Source: Bacteroidales bacterium UBA3834 (GTDB taxonomy: Bacteria; Bacteroidota; Bacteroidia; Bacteroidales; P3). From it: a stretch of 64,000 nt of DNA. Shown piece by piece: positions 59,097-64,000 of this stretch (positions are counted from its first letter, which is position 1; each line of letters starts with the position of its first letter). The notes under the pieces were generated by a model that searched no databases, was not told the DNA's origin, and worked only from the letters and a program-made list of their open reading frames with translations. The position numbers were made by a program, and so were the translations under genes. The stretch covers positions 12,458 to 76,457 of the forward strand of contig DGIA01000022.1 in assembly GCA_002392965.1 (NCBI GenBank). The letters are read 5' to 3'.

Positions 59097-61040
59097 TTAC
59101 CCTTCCGGACAGAGCGCCTTGGTATCGATGTCACGGCGAATCACCGTAATGAAATCCGACAACTTGGAAGCACCCTTGTCGCCGGCCTTGCGGTTCCACA
59201 CCGATACCAGCTGTTCATCCTGCTCTTTCTGACCAACGATGAGGGCGTAGGGTATGCGCTGCAGACGCAGGTCGCGCAGTTTGTAGCCAATCTTCTCGGC
59301 GCGCTCATCGACCGACGAACGCACTCCGGCCTTGACCAACTCGGCGTTGACGGCATTGGCGTAGTCCATGAACTTCTCCGAGATGGGGAGCACACGCACC
59401 TGCTCGGGGCAGAGCCAGGTGGGGAAGGCGCCCTCGTACTTCTCAATCATCCAGGCCAGCGTACGCTCGTAGCAGCCAAGGCTGGTGCGGTGGATGACGT
59501 TGGGACGCACCTTGTTGCCGTTCTGGTCGATGTAGAACATATCGTAGCGCGGAGCCAGCAGGGCGTCCCACTGGATGGTGATCATGGTGTCTTCCTTGCC
59601 ATAGACATTCGATGCATTGATGTCGACCTTGGGACCGTAGAAGGCGGCCTCGTCGTCGTCCTCGACGAAGGGAATGTTCAGTTCGTTGAGAATGTCGCGG
59701 ATGTGCTGCTGGCTGGCCTCCCAGTCCTCGGCGGTGCCGATATACTTCTTGGTGTTGGCGGGGTCCCACTTGGAGAGGTGGTAGGTCACGTCGTCCTGCA
59801 AGCCGAGGGTGGTCAGGCAGTACTTGGCCAGGGCGAGGCACTTCTTGAACTCTTCCACCATCTGGTCGGGACGCACAATGAGGTGGCCCTCCGAGATGGT
59901 GAACTGACGCACACGCGTCAAGCCGTGCATCTCGCCGCTGTCCTCGTTGCGGAAGAGCACAGAAGTCTCGCTGTAGCGCTTAGGCAGGTCGCGATACGAC
60001 TTGGGGGAGGCCTTGTAGACGAAATACTGGAACGGGCAGGTCATGGGGCGCAGGGCCAGCACCTCGGGGTCCTCGGGGTCGCCGATGACGAACATGCCGT
60101 CGCGGTAGTGCTGCCAATGGCCGGAAATCTCGTAGAGGTCCTTCTTGGCCATGAACGGCGTCTTGGTGCGGATATAGCCCCACTCGTTGTCTTCGAGGTC
60201 TTCGATCCAACGCTGCATGGTCTGCACAATCTTGGCGCCTTTGGGAAGCAACAGCGGCAAACCCTGGCCGATGACGTCGACGGTGGTGAAGAGCTCCAGC
60301 TCGCGGCCCAGCTTGTTGTGGTCGCGGTTCTTGATGTTTTCCAGGTACTCCATGTGAGCCTCGAGATCCTCCTTGCTGAAGAAGGCCACGCCGAAGATAC
60401 GGGTCAGCGACTTGCCGTTGCGGTCGCCGCGCCAGTAGGTGTTCGAGTTGGATATCAGCTTGAAGCCCTTGATGAGGCGGGTGTTGAGCAAGTGCGGACC
60501 GGAGCAGAGATCGACAAAGTCATCCTGACTGTAGATAGTGATGCGGGCATCGGGGGCGATGGCATCGAGCAACTCCAGCTTGTAGGGCTCGTTCTTCTCC
60601 TCGAAGATCTTGCGGGCCTCGTCGCGCGAGACAATCTGGCGCTCCAGGCGGGTGGCTTTCTTGATGATAGACTTCATTTCCTTCTCGATGGCGTCGAGGT
60701 CCTCACGGTTGAACGGACGGAAATCGAAATCGTAGAAGAACCCCTTGTCGGTCGAGGGGCCGATGGTGAGCTTGGCCTCGGGATAGAGGTGCTTCACGGC
60801 CTCGGCCATGATATGGGCTGTAGTGTGGCGGAGGATGGGCAACGACTCGGGAGCATTCTTGTCGAGCAGTTCAATCTCGCAGTCGTTCTCCACGATGTCT
60901 CTCAAATCCACAACCTTGCCGTCAATCTTGGCGGCACAATAGTTGTTCAGTTCCTCGGGCTTTTTCTGCAGTATCAAATCAATGATAGAGCACGGGGAGT
61001 CCATCTCAACCAAACCTAATTGTTTAATATCTACTTTCAT
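59097..61040 (-). CDS. thrS: Threonyl-tRNA synthetase
   Basis: The 647-residue enzyme is full length. It has an N-terminal TGS domain (about 1-62) and an editing domain with the RHTTAHIMAEAVKHLYP and CSGPHL motifs that clear Ser-tRNA. A class II catalytic core follows with MTCPFQYFVYK (zinc-binding Cys), motif 2 RNEDSGEMHGLTRVRQF and motif 3 HRTSLGCYERTLAWMIEKYEG. The anticodon-binding domain ends the protein (LCPEQVRVLPISEKFMDYA). It charges tRNA-Thr. A -7 element and an 11-bp array lie upstream; no T-box leader was seen. Confidence 0.98.
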   Translation of the reverse strand: MKVDIKQLGLVEMDSPCSIIDLILQKKPEELNNYCAAKIDGKVVDLRDIVENDCEIELLDKNAPESLPILRHTTAHIMAEAVKHLYPEAKLTIGPSTDKGFFYDFDFRPFNREDLDAIEKEMKSIIKKATRLERQIVSRDEARKIFEEKNEPYKLELLDAIAPDARITIYSQDDFVDLCSGPHLLNTRLIKGFKLISNSNTYWRGDRNGKSLTRIFGVAFFSKEDLEAHMEYLENIKNRDHNKLGRELELFTTVDVIGQGLPLLLPKGAKIVQTMQRWIEDLEDNEWGYIRTKTPFMAKKDLYEISGHWQHYRDGMFVIGDPEDPEVLALRPMTCPFQYFVYKASPKSYRDLPKRYSETSVLFRNEDSGEMHGLTRVRQFTISEGHLIVRPDQMVEEFKKCLALAKYCLTTLGLQDDVTYHLSKWDPANTKKYIGTAEDWEASQQHIRDILNELNIPFVEDDDEAAFYGPKVDINASNVYGKEDTMITIQWDALLAPRYDMFYIDQNGNKVRPNVIHRTSLGCYERTLAWMIEKYEGAFPTWLCPEQVRVLPISEKFMDYANAVNAELVKAGVRSSVDERAEKIGYKLRDLRLQRIPYALIVGQKEQDEQLVSVWNRKAGDKGASKLSDFITVIRRDIDTKALCPEG

Positions 61041-61082
61041 AACATCACTATATATCAGTTATTTTCAAATTCATTCAATCTG

Positions 61083-61090
61083 CAAAGATA
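61083..61090 (-). promoter_or_regulatory. -7 promoter element for thrS
   Basis: The minus strand reads TATCTTTG followed by CAGA, 43 bp before the ATG at 61040. A run of T then TTTTTGCC on the minus strand fits the -33 region. Confidence 0.6.
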
Positions 61091-61137
61091 CAACTTTTTT
61101 ACTTACTGGCAAAAAATTATTTTTCCCCACCCCATTG

Positions 61138-61315
61138 ACCAGCCTTTTCCTCCGTATCAACTCCGTCTCACCTCCGTCTCACCTCCGTCTTAACTCCGTC
61201 TCACCTCCGTCGATGGACGGAGGTGAGACGGAGGAGGCACGAATGAAAAACGGAGGAAAAACGAAAGTAATGCGAAGACATTATACAGAATCCACGGAAA
61301 ACCAATACAATGAAA
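61138..61315. repeat. 11-bp-period palindromic array, copy 3, with decayed flanks
   Basis: Six inverted units of the CTCACCTCCGT family (61149-61209) meet about two direct units of ACGGAGGTGAG, with an exact 18-bp stem around the loop GATG. Beyond them the 11-bp phase continues with decayed units such as AAACGGAGGAA and AAACGAAAGTA to about 61315. The array lies in the gap between thrS and the dehydrogenase gene; no gene was found in 61041-61466. Confidence 0.92.
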
Positions 61316-61466
61316 AAATCACCATTTCTAGGTATTGCAGGGTTGTGAAAACGGTGGTACTTTTGCATCAGAAAATGGAGAACTGATATAGCCTGTCACA
61401 AGTCCGTTTTTTGTTTTAGGATTAATAGCTTGGACCGCCTGGCCGCCACCGAATGGGACCGGGCGG

Positions 61467-62300
61467 TCAAGTTATGTTCAAGCGGCTGAAGGTGCGCATC
61501 ATGGCATCCCACCAGCGGGCAGGCAGCAGGTTGTGGAAGAAAACCATCAGGTGCGCCATACGGCCGGTGCAGTAGCGCGTGCGTGGATGGCGGCTATCGA
61601 CGGCCCTCAAAATGGCGCGGGTGATGACACTGGGACTAGAAAGGAATCTGCTCCGGTACATCTTGTCCATCGTGCGCGCCCATCGTGTGCCCTCCTCCTC
61701 GTAGGGAGTTCCCTCCGACGACTGGCGAAGGTGATCGGCGGCGATGATGCCCCAGTCGGTCCCGATGGCACCGGGCTGTATCTTCACCACATCGATACCG
61801 AAAGGCTTCAGTTCCATACGCATGGCGTCGCTCAAAGCCTCGACCGAATACTTCGACACATGGTACCAGCCGCCAAAATAGATGACCGTGCGGCCAGCCA
61901 CCGATGAGAGGTTGATGATACGACCGGAATGCTGCGCACGCATCGTGGGCAATACCAACTGGCAGAGCCGGGCCAAGCCGAAGACGTTCACCTCCAGCTG
62001 GCGGCGCGCCTCAGCCATAGCCACATTCTCCACAGGTCCGAAATAGCCATATCCCGCGTTGTTCACCAACACATCGATACGGCCCTCGCGGTCGAGGATA
62101 AACCGCACCCCCTCTGCCATCGACTGCTCGTCGGTGACGTCCATCCTGAGCGGGGTTATCCCCTGCTCTTTCAAAGGCTCCATCAATTCCATGCGCCTTG
62201 CGGCGGCATACACCTTATGTCCCTTGGCAGCCAATGCCTGCGCCGTGTCGCGCCCGATGCCGCTGCTCGCACCGGTAATCAAAATCACCTTTTGTTCCAT
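61467..62300 (-). CDS. Short-chain dehydrogenase/reductase
   Basis: The start at 62300 (MEQKVILITGASSGIGRDTA) gives a 277-residue classical SDR enzyme. The NAD(P)-binding motif is TGASSGIG (about 9-16) with AARRMELMEPL after it, and NNAG lies at about 80-83. The catalytic Ser is in NLSSVAGR and the YxxxK in YHVSKYSVEA (Tyr about 147, Lys about 151). An arginine-rich segment after the first strand suggests NADP preference. The substrate is unknown. The C-terminal RTRYCTGRMAHLMVFFHNLLPARWWDAMM is membrane-seeking, as in steroid or lipid SDRs. The promoter overlaps the leader closely, so the mRNA is almost leaderless. Confidence 0.9.
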   Translation of the reverse strand: MEQKVILITGASSGIGRDTAQALAAKGHKVYAAARRMELMEPLKEQGITPLRMDVTDEQSMAEGVRFILDREGRIDVLVNNAGYGYFGPVENVAMAEARRQLEVNVFGLARLCQLVLPTMRAQHSGRIINLSSVAGRTVIYFGGWYHVSKYSVEALSDAMRMELKPFGIDVVKIQPGAIGTDWGIIAADHLRQSSEGTPYEEEGTRWARTMDKMYRSRFLSSPSVITRAILRAVDSRHPRTRYCTGRMAHLMVFFHNLLPARWWDAMMRTFSRLNIT

Positions 62301-62304
62301 GCTG

Positions 62305-62312
62305 CAAAAGTA
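62305..62312 (-). promoter_or_regulatory. -7 promoter element for the dehydrogenase gene
   Basis: The minus strand reads TACTTTTG, four bases before the start codon. Its -33 region falls in a palindrome at about 62330-62350 (TGGCAAAATATTTTTTGCCA) shared with the divergent RNA gene. Confidence 0.55.
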
Positions 62313-62377
62313 CACACTTTCCCTAACGTGGCAAAATATTTTTTGCCACATCAGGATTTATTTGTACATTTTGCAAT

Positions 62378-62566
62378 GTGATTTCACATGGAAATCACAA
62401 GGCGTTATGCCCGTTCTTGAGGTTGGAAACGTAGGACACTTCCATAGAAAGCAAGTTCGGTGTAACGGTTCGCGCTATTTTAGCGTGGTACCTTACCAGT
62501 TCTGCTTTCAAAGGTTTCCTACGACCTCCAACTAAAGAAATGGCATACGGTGCCACGCCTTTTTAT
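62378..62566 (+). ncRNA. 6S-like regulatory RNA candidate
   Basis: No gene covers this stretch, but it can form one long hairpin with a central bubble. Paired arms are 62401-62405 with 62555-62559, 62406-62411 with 62542-62547, 62422-62427 with 62527-62532, 62430-62436 (CGTAGGA) with 62517-62523, and 62447-62453 (GAAAGCA) with 62503-62509. A small apical hairpin lies at 62471-62487. The bubble (62437-62446 against 62510-62516) mimics an open promoter, the hallmark of 6S RNA, which binds and restrains housekeeping RNA polymerase. It starts just after a TACATTTTG promoter-like sequence and ends in CGCCTTTTT. Length near 190 nt fits 6S. The Bacteroidales-1 RNA family is an alternative name to test. 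Confidence 0.65.
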
Positions 62567-62613
62567 TAGTTGTCTGTTGCGGTACGGACAGACTGAAGAA
62601 AACAAAGAAAGAT

Positions 62614-62874
62614 ATGGACAAATCTAATCAGGTGCAACAAAGTGCACAAACAACATGGCATCGGACATCAGGTTCCATCGGACCACGCCGAATGTGGCCA
62701 GAGGCAAGAAAGAACAGATGCAACTCGTTGATTCTTTTTATAGCCATCCTATCCTTGTGGGGATTAGCTTCCTTCAGTGGAAGACACAACACATTGCAAG
62801 AACCTATTGACAGAACAAGCAACAATCGACTCCCCTGCTGTGGCTTTGCACGAAATAGACAGCATAATGAATAG
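62614..62874 (+). pseudogene. Possible 5' part of a frameshifted small membrane-protein gene
   Basis: This 86-codon frame has a basic N-terminal half and one strong hydrophobic segment (NSLILFIAILSLWGLASFSG, about residues 38-57). After that the sequence turns into unlikely residues (RHNTLQEPIDRTSNNRLPCC). At that point a better frame (62777-63103) takes over with normal composition. I read this as an N-terminal anchor separated from its C-terminal domain by a frameshift, or else a non-coding stretch. No homologue is recognised. Confidence 0.35.
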
Positions 62875-63103
62875 TGGCCGACTCGTTCATCTTGATGTCT
62901 ATGAGATCGGCAGGCTAAAAAACATTTCCATAAGCGTCCAGAAATTGACAGCAGGAGAAGAAGCTACTGTTTGGATAAACTTCCGCAAAGATTGTGGAGG
63001 TGAGTACAAACAGAATTCTACAGTGACATTAAATGACAAGGATGCCGAGGACCTGAAAATCCTTATTCAAAACGCGCAGTCGAAAATTAGAGCAATACAG
63101 TAA
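62777..63103 (+). CDS. Small protein of unknown function, possibly the 3' part of a frameshifted gene
   Basis: The 108-codon frame opens at a GTG just after the hydrophobic segment encoded in another frame. Its product has normal composition: SPAVALHEIDSIMNSGRLVHLDVYEIGRLKNISISVQKL, TVWINFRKDCGGEYKQNSTVTLNDKDAEDLK and a helical end. No ATG is available near the front. It precedes the outer-membrane protein gene by 14 bp, so the two are likely expressed together. No family is recognised. Confidence 0.5.
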   Translation: MEDTTHCKNLLTEQATIDSPAVALHEIDSIMNSGRLVHLDVYEIGRLKNISISVQKLTAGEEATVWINFRKDCGGEYKQNSTVTLNDKDAEDLKILIQNAQSKIRAIQ

Positions 63104-63117
63104 ACCGTTATAATAAA

Positions 63118-63723
63118 ATGAAAAGAATCGTATTATTGGTAGCAATGGTTTGTGTCCTGCAATCTGCATTTGGACAAGCCTCATATGAGAAATCCATCGA
63201 GTTGCAAGGAGGCCCCGCACTCGATTCTCACACAAAATATTCTGTCGGAGCATCAACAACTCATGGTGCACGAATTGAGAACTTCTTCATTGGCGCAGGT
63301 GCCGGTTTTCGATATACAAACGCTCTTTACTACAGTTCGTATGAGTCATATTATCAATTCGGAGCATTGCAATCGAAAGGACACAAAAGCTATGATGGGA
63401 AATATTTAGTTCCGATTTATGTTCGTGCGTGTTATCGGTTTGGCAGTTCGTCAGTCAGGCCGATGATTTCCTTTGACCTTGGAACGACTATTGATGTCGG
63501 TCAAAATCAGGAGCACAAAAACACCGAATGCTTATTTTATGAGCCTGCCGTGGGGTTAAGTATTTCTATAGACGAAACAACCACCATGTTTATCTCTATT
63601 GGATTAAATTACCCAAATGCCCATCACACATTTTACTCCTTGAGTTATTACGATGTAGCGACTACAGACAAAATAAACGGTATGGCATCAACCTTGAATT
63701 TCAAATTAGGTTTGACTTTCTGA
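63118..63723 (+). CDS. Small outer-membrane beta-barrel protein
   Basis: The 201-residue protein has a signal peptide (MKRIVLLVAMVCVLQSAFGQ). After it come alternating polar and hydrophobic strands with many Gly and Tyr residues: FFIGAGAGFRYTNALYY, YLVPIYVRACYRFGS, VRPMISFDLGTTIDVG, AVGLSISIDETTTMFISIGLNY and a C-terminal strand ending in phenylalanine (STLNFKLGLTF). The terminal aromatic is the usual signal for outer-membrane insertion. About eight strands fit an OmpA/OmpW-like barrel. The function is unknown; the codon usage is more AT-rich than most of the window. Confidence 0.75.
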   Translation: MKRIVLLVAMVCVLQSAFGQASYEKSIELQGGPALDSHTKYSVGASTTHGARIENFFIGAGAGFRYTNALYYSSYESYYQFGALQSKGHKSYDGKYLVPIYVRACYRFGSSSVRPMISFDLGTTIDVGQNQEHKNTECLFYEPAVGLSISIDETTTMFISIGLNYPNAHHTFYSLSYYDVATTDKINGMASTLNFKLGLTF

Positions 63724-63820
63724 AATCAAGTTTGTAATTACAGCAAGTAAAGAACCCGCCGTTTCCATTACATTGTCGGGAAACAACAATCAAGAAAAAA
63801 TGGATGGGATAAAGGTCCCA

Positions 63821-63955
63821 AGCGATGGACGTATTCTCACCAAAGTATTCCCACCATATTCCCACCATATTTCCCGGATATCCATTGCATATACAATGGA
63901 TATACAACGACTATAGAAAGATTATACAAACAATATAGAAAGAATAAACAAAAAA
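63821..63955. repeat. 11-bp-phased TAT repeat array
   Basis: From 63846 the sequence divides into ten successive 11-mers that each begin with TA, nine of them with TAT. The first two are identical (TATTCCCACCA), and the rest drift to TATACAATGGA, TATAGAAAGAT and similar. A further copy of the first unit type, TATTCTCACCA, lies at about 63832. Around the centre, TATCCATTG and CAATGGATA form an inverted repeat. The 100 bp before it, after the outer-membrane protein gene, hold nothing recognised. Confidence 0.8.
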
Positions 63956-63979
63956 GGGAACCACTTTCGTGATTCCCTT
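63952..63979 (-). terminator. Terminator of a minus-strand rRNA operon
   Basis: On the minus strand AGGGAATCAC pairs with GTGGTTCCCT around the loop GAAA, followed by TTTTTTG. It lies about 12 bp past the 5S rRNA 3' end at the edge of the window. Confidence 0.8.
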
Positions 63980-63990
63980 ATAAAAAATTG

Positions 63991-64000
63991 GCGGCGACCT
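63991..64000 (-). rRNA. rrf: 3' tip of 5S rRNA (rest outside window)
   Basis: The last ten bases read AGGTCGCCGC on the minus strand, the normal 3' end of 5S rRNA in Bacteroidetes, and a terminator follows at the right distance. The call rests on ten bases plus context. It implies that a 16S-23S-5S operon lies just beyond the window. Confidence 0.55.

Noticed and set aside
59061..61019. A 652-codon open frame on the plus strand
   Set aside because: It is the exact antisense of thrS, which has all synthetase motifs. The product is a run of Val, Leu and Gly without any domain.
61041..61090. Possible T-box or other riboswitch before thrS
   Set aside because: The leader is only about 35 nt long with no conserved T-box sequence or stem.
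61138..61315. Possible CRISPR array
   Set aside because: The units are 11 bp and directly contiguous with no spacers, the structure is palindromic, and no cas genes are present.
61425..61470. Inverted repeat after the dehydrogenase gene as a terminator
   Set aside because: The arms (TTGACCGCC and GGCGGTCCAA) pair well, but the loop is long and no T-run follows, so I did not list it as a terminator.

Overview
The window looks like chromosomal DNA from a Bacteroidota bacterium, most likely of the order Bacteroidales. Three things point there. Genes are preceded by the Bacteroidetes-type -7 promoter element TAnnTTTG rather than by E. coli-type boxes. Shine-Dalgarno sequences are mostly absent. 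The gene content is typical: a type IX secretion system (T9SS) operon, T9SS-sorted surface proteins, methylmalonyl-CoA mutase, DUF177/L32 and lipocalin-like lipoproteins. Coding DNA is of medium GC and intergenic DNA is AT-rich. No phage, insertion sequence or CRISPR array was seen.

Layout. 1-5.4 kb: the end of a nucleotide-sugar acetyltransferase gene, tRNA-Val(GAC), then nitroreductase, a short ComEC, a superfamily 1 helicase and a lipoprotein. 5.4-7.6 kb: a minus-strand operon of a DRTGG protein, an RsbW-like ATPase and an [FeFe]-hydrogenase-like iron-sulfur protein. 7.8-11.3 kb: an envelope cluster (LD-carboxypeptidase, DUF7033 protein, KdsC phosphatase, RlpA/SPOR protein) with overlapping or abutting genes. 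11.4-18.4 kb: the T9SS operon porP-gldK-gldL-gldM-gldN, followed after a terminator by a second gldN-like gene. 18.4-26.3 kb (minus): rluD, two T9SS cargo proteins, a PASTA protein, miaB and an unknown secreted protein. 26.3-29.6 kb: a chromate-transporter remnant between repeats, a T9SS plug protein and tilS. 29.6-41.4 kb: one giant gene for a T9SS-sorted surface protein of about 3,960 residues. 41.7-46.3 kb (minus): rlmB, a LolD-like ATPase, hutI, a secreted YD-type protein and ruvB. 46.7-51.7 kb: universal stress protein, HI0933-type flavoprotein, rpmF/DUF177, a LysE-type exporter and a leucine-rich-repeat cargo protein. 51.7-55.5 kb: methylmalonyl-CoA mutase, a low-molecular-weight phosphatase and a degenerate PurL-like protein. 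55.5-62.3 kb (minus): three tandem lipocalin-like lipoproteins, infC-rpmI-rplT-rplS, thrS and a short-chain dehydrogenase. 62.3-64 kb: a strong 6S-like RNA candidate, a possibly frameshifted small gene, an outer-membrane protein, and the 3' tip of a 5S rRNA on the minus strand.

How it fits together. The window holds the T9SS motor and ring genes (gldL/M, gldK/N), a PorP-type partner, a plug protein for the translocon, and at least four probable cargo proteins. A sizeable part of one secretion pathway is therefore clustered here.

The most unusual signal is a set of intergenic arrays with a strict 11-bp period, at about 7.66, 26.46, 46.46, 54.0, 61.14 and 63.85 kb. Three of them share one unit family (ACGGAGGTGAG and its complement), are built as large palindromes, and lie upstream of minus-strand promoters. 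Their unit contains a perfect Shine-Dalgarno octamer, and its complement equals the anti-Shine-Dalgarno tail of 16S rRNA. The other arrays use different units with the same period. Other notable points are infC without any standard start codon (AUA is the best candidate), and a hydrogenase-like protein that keeps the cluster cysteines but lacks the proton-relay cysteine.
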